In this document: positions 1-11,158 of the stretch, piece by piece
Layout of the letters: the number at the start of each line of letters is the position of its first letter
How positions within the stretch are numbered: position 1 is the stretch's first letter
Source of the DNA: Tamarix chinensis
Taxonomy: Eukaryota; Streptophyta; Magnoliopsida; Caryophyllales; Tamaricaceae
Reading direction: 5' to 3'
DNA: 64,000 bases
Assembly: GCA_030549775.1 (NCBI GenBank)
Contig: CM060171.1
Coordinates: 63,832,360-63,896,359, forward strand
Position numbers and translations under genes: made by a program
The notes under the pieces: model-generated
Told to the model about the DNA's origin: nothing
Seen by the model: only the letters and a program-made list of their open reading frames with translations
The model's database searches: none

Positions 1-1547
1 CCTATTCGTTGTAAGTTGATGGATATGGAACACGTCACCAAAGAATGCAGCAACAATTTTATGTTTGTAGGGTTGTAGCCAATTCATCTTTAGATACAAA
101 ATTAGGCTGGGCATGCTTCTGTAATCTTCCTCCATTGACAACAATGGTGCCTCATATGTTTGTTCGTCCGTGGCATCTATCAAAATTTTCCATTGTGACA
201 TAAAACCATGTGCGAACGATGAACGACCATAGAGTTTCTTACATTTTTCCTCCACATTCTTATTCACATGAAATCTACATAATAAATGTTTTGAAGTAGG
301 AAAAATATGTTCCACAACTGAAATTAGAGCAAGTTCTCGGTCGGTAATAATGGTGGTTGGAAGCATATATGGATCCATTAAGCTCTTTAATCTCTTAAGT
401 ACCCAGAAATAATTTTCCTCCTTCTCAGATGACATGTATGCACATGCAACGTTGAAATTCAATTGTGTTGGTGTTAGTCCGACAACTTCAAGTAAGGGCA
501 TTCCGTATCTATTTGTCTTATACATGCAATCCATTTGCAAAACAAAAGGAAATGCACGTAAAATGTTAACAGATACGGGATATGCAAATAGATGTTCACT
601 TATTACGTTTGATTGAGGCTCACTTCGATGCCACTGAAAATAATGATTTTCAACCAACATACTCATAACATGCTATAACATTGTTTGACCATCCATTTCT
701 TCGGACCTAAGCTTCTGTCGAGCATTATAAATATGCCTTCTCATACTTACATTACCTTCAAATTGTTTTTGAAGAAGCGGTATGATTTGTCGTGGCTTTA
801 CGTTAGCTGTGATAAGTTCATCAACAAATTGAACTTCATTTTCTGTCAACTTACCAAGAACAGCATGGCCTTGCTCATAATTAGCCAATTCGTGATTGTG
901 TGTCCCATTCCTAACTACTACTTGCCATCCACCGTTATTATTTTCAACACCAATAATAAAAAAAGGACAATCGCTTTTTTTAACAAGTATTATGTGCACC
1001 TTCGGTATCTGTTGGTCTAGTACAGACGTACGTACCACTTCGTTCACATCTTATCGAGACTCTACCTGCCTCTATACCATTTCCTTTTCTAGAACCTTTG
1101 ATAATCAAAATCATCTTATGAGTTCTACCCATTTTCTTGACCCATGTCACAAGTTCATCTCGATCGGAAAATATTTCATCCTTTACAAAAAATCTCTGAT
1201 AATTTTCAGTCGTAAAAGATGTATTCTCCATGTCCTGAAAAAAAGAGTTTACCATAATAATATAATAACAAAAAACTATAAATTTTATGTAACTAATTTT
1301 GTCGTCACAATTTACAATACTTAAAAAAATAATATTTTACCTCTTCGTTGAAGTTGTAATTAATATTAGGAGAATGCATTTGCATATCTTCTGCATATCC
1401 ATAGCTTCTCGGTATTGTAAATCTATCATCGTAATACGATGGGGTTCTGACCCCATCTTCGTAGTTCACCAGACTTCCGAACTCATCGTACCCTATCGAA
1501 GTTTCAAACTCTTCGTAGTTTGAAGAACTTCGATATTCATTATTCAT
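1..1547 (-). pseudogene. MULE (Mutator-like) transposase, 5' portion, cut by window edge
   Basis: On the minus strand a start at 1547 opens a 69-codon acidic, Tyr/Asn-rich exon ending at 1341. It is followed by an intron with a GT donor (1340-1339) and a TTTTTTCAG acceptor, and a second exon from 1234 to the window edge. Exon 2 carries the N-terminal domain usual in MULE/FAR1-type proteins (FSDRDELVTWVKK, a CERSGTY motif, CPFFIIGV, NGTHNHEL). Then comes the transposase core: MDCMYKTNRYGMPLLEVVG with the first catalytic Asp, TTIITDRELALI with the second, and the CRFHVNKNV block. The catalytic Glu would lie beyond the window; the last residues read TTNR. Two lesions are visible: a frameshift between about 983 and 1047, and an in-frame TAG at 675-673, after which the same frame stays open to position 1. 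This is a recently inactivated DNA transposase. The family is secure; whether the product was functional is inferred to be no. Confidence 0.88.
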
Positions 1548-1654
1548 TGTGAGTGTTTAACAAATATTGAAAAATTATATCTCAACCTTCAACTAACAAC
1601 GTTTCTGCAGAATAGAAATAATGAGTTGAAGAATACGAATGATAAGCTGTTCCT

Positions 1655-1662
1655 TTATATAT
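1655..1662 (-). promoter_or_regulatory. TATA box of the MULE transposase gene
   Basis: The minus strand reads TATATAAA here, about 110 bases upstream of the transposase start at 1547. That leaves room for a short leader. It is placed by position only; no transcript start can be seen. Confidence 0.4.
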
Positions 1663-2380
1663 AAGGATTCGAACAGAAACTATAATAATTATACACGCAT
1701 CTGACAAAATTTTTTCCTGTTCCTAACTTCACGAGAACCACATACCATCCTACAATAATTTCATTTACAAAGATATGCAACAGTATATTTATTCTACGTA
1801 CCGTCCTACAATACTATCAGTGTTGCAGAAGCCACAAATATTGCCTATCCCCACCAGCATATGTTTCATTGTATATGATTCTACTACTATCGGCCAAACT
1901 TGCCGAAACACCAACAACAAGATCAATTGCCATATGATTCATTGTCAAGCAAATATTTTTTTGTCAAAAGTACGCATTACTTTACTGTTTCAAATCTTTT
2001 CGAATCAGATGATAGTATACAGTTTTTGTTATTTGGAAAACAAAATTTTACTCTATGGAAAACATGTTTTGTCCTAACCTCCATGTATAAATTTAATTCA
2101 ATAAGTATTAAAATACCAAAATAATTGCTACTTTTGACAAAAACTTATTTGTTTCATAATAAATCATATATTACTGATTTAAAAATATTCATTAGTATAT
2201 ATAATTTATATATTTTAGATATATTTATAATAGATATTGATTAAATTTATTTTTATTTTCAAATAATTTAAATTAGTTAAGATTTAACATCGGTATTTTT
2301 AACCGATAGGAAGATAACAAATTTTATCGATACAATTTTATTTAAAGGCTACTTTTGAAAAACTCAAAATTTTTAACATA
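1663..2380. other. AT-rich flank of the MULE gene, no gene seen
   Basis: AT-rich DNA without an ORF of interest. It may be the 5' non-coding part of the MULE element. I could not find a convincing terminal inverted repeat or 9-bp target duplication, so the element's end is not fixed. Confidence 0.4.
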
Positions 2381-3470
2381 AAATTTATATAATGAATTTT
2401 TTTTATTGTAAATATGTTAATTTATATTTTTGTACAAAATATTTATATTATACATCTAGATTATGAATTTTTTAAATTATAAATAAAAATTATTTCAAAA
2501 TTGCTGAAAGAAAAAAAAAATTAGGGTGATAGGCATCGGCAATTATTGCTGATATATAGAAATTATTGAGGATGGAGCCAACTATTCATGATGGAGATGG
2601 GTCGGCAATTATTGCCAATTTATATTATGTTCGGCAATCTTTGCCGAAGATATGTGGTCATTAATTCTTTTTTAATATATTTTTTCTCTTCCCATAATAT
2701 GCATAAATTTATAAGTTTAATTAAAGTTATTTAATGAATTTTTTTATTTGATTGTAAATATGTTAATTTAAATTTTTGTACAAAATATTTATTTTATACA
2801 TCTAGATTATGAATTTTTTAAATTATAAATAAAAATTATTTCAAAATTATTGAAAGAAAAAAAATTAGGGTGATAGGCATCGGCAATTATTGCCGATATA
2901 TAGAAATTATTGAAGATGGAGCCAACTATTTATGATGGAGATGGGTCAGCCATTATTGCCAATTTATATTATGTTTGACAATCTTTGCCGAAGATATGAG
3001 GTAATTAATTTTTTTGTTTTAATATTTTTTTTCTCTTCCTATAATATACATAAATTTATAACTATAATTAAAGTTATTTATTGAATTTTTTTATGTGATT
3101 GTAAATATGTTAATTTAAATTTTTATACAAAATATAAATTCTTTAAATTATATATAATAATTATTTCAAAATTGTCAGAGATATACATCGGCAATTATTG
3201 CCGATGATTTAGGTAACATTTGGCTGAAAATGACGAACCGAACCACATTAATAAATATATAACTAAACTTATTATATATATTTTTTAATTGTAAATATGT
3301 TAATTTAAATTTTTGTATAAAATATTTATATAAATTCTGAATTTTTTTAATTATAAACAAAAATTATTTACAAACTTTTCGGCTGAAATCCTAAAAAAAA
3401 AAAAAATGGGAATCGGCAGTTATTGCCAATGGCCTTGGCCAGATTCGGCAATAATTGTCGAATGTCATGC
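2381..3470. repeat. ~346-bp tandem repeat with TCGGCAAT palindromes
   Basis: The landmark GTAAATATGTTAATTTA recurs at 2408, 2754, 3101 and 3291, giving periods of 346, 347 and a shortened 190 bases. The first two units are close copies and the later ones are truncated. Each full unit carries the near-palindrome TCGGCAATTATTGCCGA or a decayed version (near 2537, 2613, 2631, 2880, 2950, 2977, 3188, 3412, 3446). Dense repeats of a short word beside a transposase gene resemble transposase-binding subterminal repeats, but the link to the neighbouring MULE is inferred. Confidence 0.75.
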
Positions 3471-5478
3471 CTGCTTTCGGTTAAAATCGCCGAGCATATT
3501 GTGTTGCTTCGGTATATTTTATCGATGCTGGAGGAGTGATTTCGACAAAAATTACCAATATTAAGATTATTTTCAAAAATTATTTTTCGCCGAATAAAAA
3601 CCTATTTTCTATATAATAATATCCTTTCTAAATTTTTAAAAAATAGCGTTTTTATATTTTGTTTTGTTCCTATTTTTCCATCCCTGTCCCTGTGCGATGC
3701 TGCGAATTATGCCGGTCTTCGCCGCTGGCCCCCCGCAACGACGCAGGACGACGTTCCCCTCACCCGGTAACGACATAACTCATTGGTCCTTAATGTAAAT
3801 TACCTTGAGAGTGCTCAGAGAGAGAGAGTATATTTAGATTGCTTTTAAGAAATAATTTCGGCCTAGTAAATTAGCATTTTCTATGTAACAAGTATGAAAC
3901 AGTACTGCGTAGAAAAAGTAATTATTTAAATAAAAAATAACTTTTAAGAAAAAGGATTTTTTTTTTGAATTATTTTGTATGTAGTTCCAAACGTCGCCAA
4001 TTACCGTGTCATGTCTCAAACCCAGGAAGCTGTTGCTAGGGAGGCAAATAACTCAGATAAGACATCTCGAGATAGAGACTTTCCACAGCAAATTTAACTG
4101 GAAGGTTTCCTAGATTTGACTACAAAGAGTAACATGTGGCTATCCGTTCGTATGCAAATGGGGACAACTTCTGTAGTTATGTATGCAAGTCTTAAAAATA
4201 ATATAAGACGACGTATATCGGTAGTCCCTACCCTAATAATTGCCTAATCACGATGCACGATATGAAAATCATTTTTATTTGAAAAGGAATATGAAAAAAC
4301 AAATGAGCGCGGCTCATATCAGCAGAAATCTCATCGTACCCGAACTGTGTCTCAATTTGTGAAACGGATATAAACCAAGCATATTTATAATTGTCTCCGA
4401 GTGGACATTTAAGGAATATTCCATATCGTACATATGCGAAATCTAAATCAGCTCAGTTGAAATGCTTATAAAAAAAAAAACAGAATTCTATCTCTAAGTT
4501 TCTTACAATTGCAAATGTAGCTCTATATTATGTAAGGGAAAAAAAATAGAAGATGCAAATTTTATTAAATTGAAAATAGATTTTATTTCCATTTCCAATT
4601 CCAATATATTTTATATCCAATCAGTCCATTAAGTTTGACCAATTAGTGAATTGTCGTATCATGAATTGATCAAACATTAACAAAATATTGGCACTTCTAT
4701 TTTAATTTGTGTGATTGAAAACATGTTACAATTAGTTGAAAGCTTTTTTAAACAAAAAATAAAATAAAATCAAGTTTATTGATGTTTAGATAAGGAGCTT
4801 AAAAACTTTCTTTTTTTTTAAAAAAAAAGAAAAAACTTATTAGAATAGATTATAAAATAAGCTCAGGCTTTAACAAGTGTTACTAAACATACCAACTTTT
4901 CAATTCATTAAACTTCTCACTGAAATAAAGGAAGAAACTCACACCCAGAATTTGGGAGCATTGTAAATAAATTGTTACAACATTTTCATATAATTAAAAT
5001 AAATGCCGCGGAATACCCAAAATGTTTAGAAAGTTTCTATTACCAATACATAAACGTTTACTTTTGTATCTAAAGAAATATACTTTTTTTATTTTACAAT
5101 AGATTACCTATAATTTTTTTTAATTTTATTTTTATAATATAAGTCAATCTATAAATAAAAAAAATCATGTTATATCACCAAAATTTTCCTTACTTTTTAT
5201 TTCCCTCCTCATTAATGAATTTGAGAATATTAAAGGTGTTGGAGTGTCAATATGAATATTTTGATCAATTTTGATATAATTTATTATAAATTTAAAAAAA
5301 TTAATTTTTTTATTGAAAACTATTGATTATACATTGTGAAATGGATGAAGTATTAAATAAATGTTGAGTGTAAATTAAAAAATAAAGGGTCCTATTCTAT
5401 GAAGTATGGAAATACCAACGAAAACATGAAGTCAACATGGGAAAAGAAGGGAGGTTAGAAGGGGGGTCTTGGTTTCAC

Positions 5479-5518
<40 letters not shown>

Positions 5519-6154
5519 GTATGAAAGTGCCCACTTGTTTGAAGAGAAGAAAGTTGGAGTTTTAAATATAAGGAGAGAAATTATACTAGCAAATAATATT
5601 ATTTTTTATTTTTTGACAGGAAGTTGGAGATTGTCGAGGAGAGAAATTGTTAGCCTCACTAGCTAGGAAGGTGAGTTGCAAAATAAAATTATACTAGTAA
5701 ATATGATTGAATATGAGCGCGATTTTTTAACTATGTTGCATTATGTGTACCACGGAGGTCTTACTTCCTATGGTACCAAAATTTTTAGTTTTAGTTTTTT
5801 TCCTTCCTCATTTTTGCTAGTAGGAGAAATTTTAAATCGACCAAATACCGAGTAGACCCATAGGTTTGCGAATGTCGCATCTTATGGACTAAAAAGAAAA
5901 TAAATTCATGTGTAATTTATTTCAGTCTTATTTTTATTTTTTTATGTTGTAATAGTATCGTCTTTTGTTTTATTGATAGTTTGTTACATTTCAACTTCGT
6001 AATATAAACTAAAATAGAATTGATTAGTGAGAATTTGGTTGCAAATCTTAAATTATGTTTTACTCTTGCCTTTGTTTATTCTTCAAATTAGTTTCCAAGA
6101 ACAAGGCAAATAAAAGGAGGTAAAAAGATACATGTCAAACCAATGAATATATAT
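3471..6154. other. intergenic DNA, no gene recognised
   Basis: Mostly AT-rich. A short GC-rich patch lies at about 3695-3770, and a (GA)n stretch near 3820. No ORF above about 65 codons has recognisable content. The last TCGGCAAT-like words end just inside the left edge. Confidence 0.5.
5480..5517. repeat. (ATT)n microsatellite
   Basis: About twelve uninterrupted ATT units. Trinucleotide runs of this kind are common in plant intergenic DNA. Confidence 0.95.
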
Positions 6155-6163
6155 CACTACGAC

Positions 6164-6450
6164 AACAAGGGTCTTGTCGCCGCTGAAAGCGAAAAAGTCG
6201 TGGTTGTAGATGTATAGCCGCGACATGTCGACGCTGTAAAATCGTCGCTGAAAACTCGTGGCTGAAAGACCTTTTAGCCACGACTTTTGTGTCGTCGCTG
6301 TAGACGTTTTTAGCCACGACACGTTTGAATATTGTTTCATTTTTTTTGAAATTTTAGAAATACAGGCACGACTTGTCGTGGCTGTATACACCTACAGCGA
6401 CGACATGTCGTCGCTGTAGGTCTATACAGCCACGACAAGTTTAAATTTTG
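6164..6450. repeat. left subterminal repeat array of the CACTA element
   Basis: About a dozen direct and inverted copies of a GTCGTCGCTGTAG-like word, including the palindromic pair AGCGACGACATGTCGTCGCT near 6394-6413. In En/Spm such arrays are the TNPA binding region; the same role is inferred here. Confidence 0.85.
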
Positions 6451-7193
6451 TTTCTTTGTTGGAAAATAATAGAAATTGCTACAATTTTTTAGAATTATAA
6501 AATTTTCTTGTACTGTAACACCCCCAAAATTCACTACTGAAAAATTTCGTTAATTAAAAGGAAACTAGCGGAAGCAAATTAATAAACCGTGAATTCTGGG
6601 AGTATTACCGCCACACTTAGTACCAGACCGGTTCACTCATACCGTTCCAGTACTAAGTGCTAAGGCTAAAGGAAAATGAAATACAATTCGCAAGAATTTC
6701 AACGTACTTAAATCAGAGTAGCGTATCAAACGTTTACATGGTTACAGTATCCACATATACATTTAAAACCAGAGATTTCAGAGAGAGAGAGAAAAACCCT
6801 AGTAGTTCCGGATGAGACCTTACTCTCTTTCCCGTTGCCCACTTGAGTAGCACCTGAAAAGACCTGCAAGGGACACTGCCCATTGAATAGGCAGGGGCCC
6901 CACGAATGGAACCCTTCAGTACTACGGTACTGAGTAACCCTTTAAAGTCCCACTTAAAAGTAGGCCAGTAATGCAACACATGAAACAAGCTACATACATA
7001 TATAAAATTCACATAAGTACATTCACATAGCATATCAATATATCGTTACGAACAATCGGTACTTATGGTCTTAAGCTATATCATAATGCAACTCAAAACA
7101 TTCAGGCCTTCAGCCATTGTTCCACTATAAGTGATTTGGGCTTTCCCATAATTTTATTCACATACATAACTGGTTTTATTGAGCTCGGGACCC

Positions 7194-7342
7194 CCACTAT
7201 TATTGCCGGTGGACCGGAATACATAAAGAATCATCATCCAGGGCACAACACTCATGGCCACTATTATAACCGGTGGACCGGGATATATAAAGAATCATCA
7301 CCCAGGGCACAACGCTCCTGGCCACTATTATAACCGGTGGAC
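7194..7342. repeat. 64-bp minisatellite in the LTR
   Basis: CCACTATTAT recurs at 7194, 7258 and 7322, exactly 64 bases apart, with the word CCGGTGGACCGG in each unit. A diverged counterpart with a ~120-bp spacing occurs in the related LTR at 37.3-37.9 kb. Confidence 0.9.
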
Positions 7343-7939
7343 CGGTACCCAATATCATAAATCACTGGGTCCGGCTCATTAATATTCCACTTTCAATTAT
7401 AGTATATTTCCCTTCTTTAATCAGCACATCAATCATATTTATTTGCCTCGAATGGGAGATCGATAACCCGGGACACAAAGGTACACCGGTCGTACCGATG
7501 CATATCAGCTACTCAGTACCCTTCAACCACGAACCCAAGGACACAAAGGTATCCTGGTCGTACTGGTGCATAAAGCTAACTCAGTACCCTACCGACAAGG
7601 ACACCTAATCCATAAGTATGCATACCCCCTAACTAGGTCCGTAGAGCTAGAAAGAGTAAGATATAGGGCCTGGCTGGGGCACAAAGGCACACCAGCAAAT
7701 ACCAGAATAATCGTGGACTAAACCACGTCCTTAGGGTAGCGACCCCTACGGAGTCACCATTCCCGATCTCGAGGTCTTTCACTTTAAGTAATAGTGTCTT
7801 AATTAAGGTGATCACGAAAAGCACGATAATCCGATACTTATTCACTTTCGATCGTTTCGATATCATTAATTGTTTCTTATTCAGAGGATTATCAGGATGT
7901 CACAGAGAAATCATCAAGGCCATGCCAATTATCAAATAC

Positions 7940-8975
7940 TCTTACTTAGCTAATTAGCCTTATTTAAATCACATTATCAGGTTCCACAATCACCACAAAT
8001 TAGGTACAAATCACTTATTTACCCCCTTAATTATGTAATCGCCAAGTCATCCATTCCTCATTAACAAATTACCCTGTTATCCTTTAGGTTACATAATTCC
8101 CGAATTACCCCTTATCCGGTTTAGGTTATCAAATTACCTCCTACGCTTTTTAGATCACCATTCATTCCTCATAATTGCTACACTTATCATATTTCCCATT
8201 TGGTTGGTTAAATTACCAAATCGCCCTTCTCCTTTGTTATAATTACTATATTGCCCTTGAGTTGGATAAATTACTCACTTACCCCTCTTCCTTATCATGA
8301 TTACTAATTTGCCCCTTTAGTTGGTTAAGTAATTATCACTTTATCCTTTAATTGGCTAAGTCACCAAGTTGTCCCTTTAGTTGGATAATTTACCAAATTA
8401 CCCTTCTCCTTTATTCAAATTTACCATAATACCCTTTAATTAATTAATTTACCAAATTACCCTTCGCTAGCATCATGCTTATCCAATTACCCTTCTACAA
8501 TCATAATTTAATTACTAAATTATCTTTTGTCATTATCATAATTACCAAGTTACCCCCTTACTCCCAAGTTTACCATAATATCCTTTTATTTACAAAATTA
8601 CCCTTCTACCCCTTACTTTCAAATTACCATAATATCATTTTATTTATGAAAATTACCACCATACCCCTTTTACTTGTAAAATTACCATAACACCCCTTTT
8701 TCTTTCCAAATTACTATCTTACCCTTTTACATCCAAAATTATCATTTTTATCTTTCTTTACCAAATTACCATTTTGCCCTTCCTTTCCAAAATTACCATA
8801 TTAACCTTTTACTCACAAAATTACCATAATGCCCTCCTTCATCCAAAATTACTATTTTACCCCTACTTCCACAATTACTATTTTCACCACTTACTTATAA
8901 AATTACTATTTTACCCTTCTACCTCGAAATATTACCATATTGCCCATTTCCCTCGAAATTACCACTTTACCCCCA
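7940..8975. repeat. degenerate AATTACCA..TACCCTT tract
   Basis: About 1 kb built of variants of AATTACCATNNTACCCTTYT at irregular spacing. Short ORFs on both strands are products of this bias. It lies wholly inside the solo LTR and looks like a decayed minisatellite. Confidence 0.75.
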
Positions 8976-9659
8976 TTATTTACCACTTCTATTAATTTAA
9001 CATTTTCACATGAAATAACAATATTAGTGCTCCCTTAACAATGTTCAACTCCACCAACCATTACATTTGACATGATACATATTAGCACCTACACATATTA
9101 GGCCGTAACCTAACCTAAGGAAAATTACAAAAATGCCCCTCGGGTTCACAACAATATTATTCATGCATAAAGGGGTCACAATCACATAAAATGACATGGA
9201 TAATTGATTAACACTCCCATTAATAGTCAAATTCTTCCCTTAGGAAATATCTCCACACATATTACATAAAAGAGCATACTTTCCTTTTTATTAGAGAATA
9301 CAAGCAACCATATAATTTATATTAACAACCATGTGTCAACCATAATAACATATTAAAATTCCTAATGTGTAAACATACGTTTATCATGCGTTTAAGTGGG
9401 GTTTAACGATTACCTCGATTCCCGCCAAAAACAGACCTCACCGGTATTCTGGTTTAAGGTTTAAGATTCAATTATCAAAACCAACACCTAAAAATAATAT
9501 CAAGGTTTATTATGTTAGAAATCATAAAAAAATCAAGACATAAGGCTTTATAACAATTAATAGAATAATTAACTTAAAACATAATTATACCTTAAAATAA
9601 ATAAACAAATAGATTAAGAAGTTCAGAAACTCATGCTGCTAATGCAGCATGAGCTGCAT

Positions 9660-10640
9660 GAAAATTTATGGGGAGGAGGGTTCGAAGGAGGGTAATAGAA
9701 GGAAATAAAGACAATTTCGGGTTAGGATTTTTAGGCTAGGAAAAGAGGCATGTGGGGGTGGATTCAAGGTAAAGGGAGGATGCAGAGGTGGAGAGGGGGT
9801 GTAAGAGGTGGTTGGGGACGTGTTGATGGTGGCTAATGGTGGCGGAGGCGGCGGCACCAAGGCTGCGAAGGTGGCGGTCGAAGTGGGGTGTCGGGATGCA
9901 GGCTGGCGAGGAAGGAAAAGAAAGGGAAAAAACGAGGGCTTGAAGGTGGTGTTCTCGGCCAGAGGAGCATTGGGAGTGGTAGAGGGGGTTGCAGGGAGAA
10001 GATTGGTGGTCTGGGCGGCGGCAGAGACGGCCGGACGGCGGAGAACGGCGGCGTTACAGGCGGCTGTCGAGAAGGTGAAAACAGGGAGAGGAAAAAAAAA
10101 GAAAAAGGGAGAAGGAGGGCTGCGGGATGGGTTGGATGGTGTTGGGGCAGTGCAGGGCGGTAGGGGGTGGTGGCTGGAGTCGGCGCAGGGGTTGGGTGCA
10201 GCGGTCGGAGCGGCGGACGGCGGCGGCGCAGAGAGAAAACAGAAAGGAAATGGAAAGAAGGAAGGAGAGAGGAGGGAGCTCGGGGGAGAAGGATGGGGCT
10301 CGAAATGGGGCAGGATAGATGAAAAAAGAAGAGGGAGAAGAGAGAGGGAGAGGCAGGGTGGCAGGGCGACAGTTGCAGGTGGTCGGGCAGCAGCTGCGGG
10401 CGGCCGGTCGGGGAAAGGAGGGAAAAAGGCTGGCCGGTCGGGGAAAGGGAAAGAAAAGGCTGGCCGGTCTAGGGGAAAAAGAAAGGGAGCCGGGCGGGCT
10501 GGCGTGCTGGGCGGCGCGCGAGGGAGAGAAGGGTGAGGCGGGCCGAAGGCCCAATGCGCGGGGAAGGCTGGCCTGGCGAGGCAGCCCGAGGGAAAAGGAA
10601 GAAGAAAAAAGAAAAAGGAAAGGAAGAAAGGGGGAAAAAG
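9660..10640. other. G-rich, purine-rich LTR tract (low-complexity ORFs)
   Basis: This stretch is far richer in G than its surroundings. It opens overlapping ORFs on both strands, including 242 codons at 9808-10536 plus and 166 codons at 10554-10054 minus. The translations are Gly/Arg/Lys-rich or Pro/Ser-rich without domains. A matching tract lies at 39.06-39.8 kb in the related LTR, and a pyrimidine-rich counterpart at 24.2-24.9 kb in the inverted copy. It is best read as the leader region of the LTR seen from the antisense side, not a gene. Confidence 0.6.
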
Positions 10641-11158
10641 AAAAAGGGGAATGAAAAAAAAAAGGAAAATTAGTTTAATTAAATTTATAAAATCATAAAG
10701 TATAATATTCCTGGTAAATTATTTAATTCAACAATTTAATTTATTATATCCTAATATTTTAGTTTAAAAAAAAGATAAAGTTGGTAAAATATTAGTTTGG
10801 GAAAATTATTTAAATAGAACAATATGATAATTAGCAAAATATTTATTTTTAATTTATTAAATACTCTTATCCAAATTTACATACTCTAAAATCCATAAAA
10901 TAATTAAAATAATAATTTTATAAGCTAATTTTATTTCAAATAAAGTTATTTATTAAAATATAGGTTTTCGAAATTTTTGGGGGATTACATGTACGACCAT
11001 GACTTAAAATAACATACAATATTATTTTACTAATAAGCGAATCTATTATACTAATAAATATAAATATACGATACTTATAAAAGTTTAATAATACAAACAA
11101 TTATAAGAGTTTAATAAAAGACAGATAACAATATTATCCGAAATTAAAGACATGTAAA

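Larger units (their letters stand above)
6514..10989 (-). mobile_element. solo LTR (gypsy-type) inserted in the CACTA element
   Basis: The element starts TGTAACACCCCCAAAATTC and ends GAAATTTTTGGGGGATTACA, so the ends are inverted TG..CA LTR-type ends. It is flanked by a perfect 5-bp target duplication TGTAC (6509-6513 and 10990-10994). No gag or pol domain and no second internal TGTAACACCCCC end is visible, so a solo LTR is the simplest reading. A LARD-like non-autonomous element is the alternative. Sense is probably minus, because a pyrimidine-rich leader-like tract then follows the TGTAATCCCCC end, as in the copy at 23945-27101. It contains a 64-bp minisatellite, a degenerate TTACCC tract and a G-rich tract. 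Related copies occur elsewhere in the window. Confidence 0.85.

Noticed and set aside
7940..8975. CRISPR-like look of the repeated TTACCC tract
   Set aside because: Repeats are degenerate with irregular spacing and no uniform spacers, the genome is eukaryotic and no cas genes occur.
9808..10536. 242-codon Gly/Arg/Lys-rich plus-strand ORF and 166-codon Pro/Ser-rich ORF on the other strand
   Set aside because: Both are open because the tract is purine-rich and lacks stops. There is no domain, and the matching tract of the related LTR does not keep either frame.
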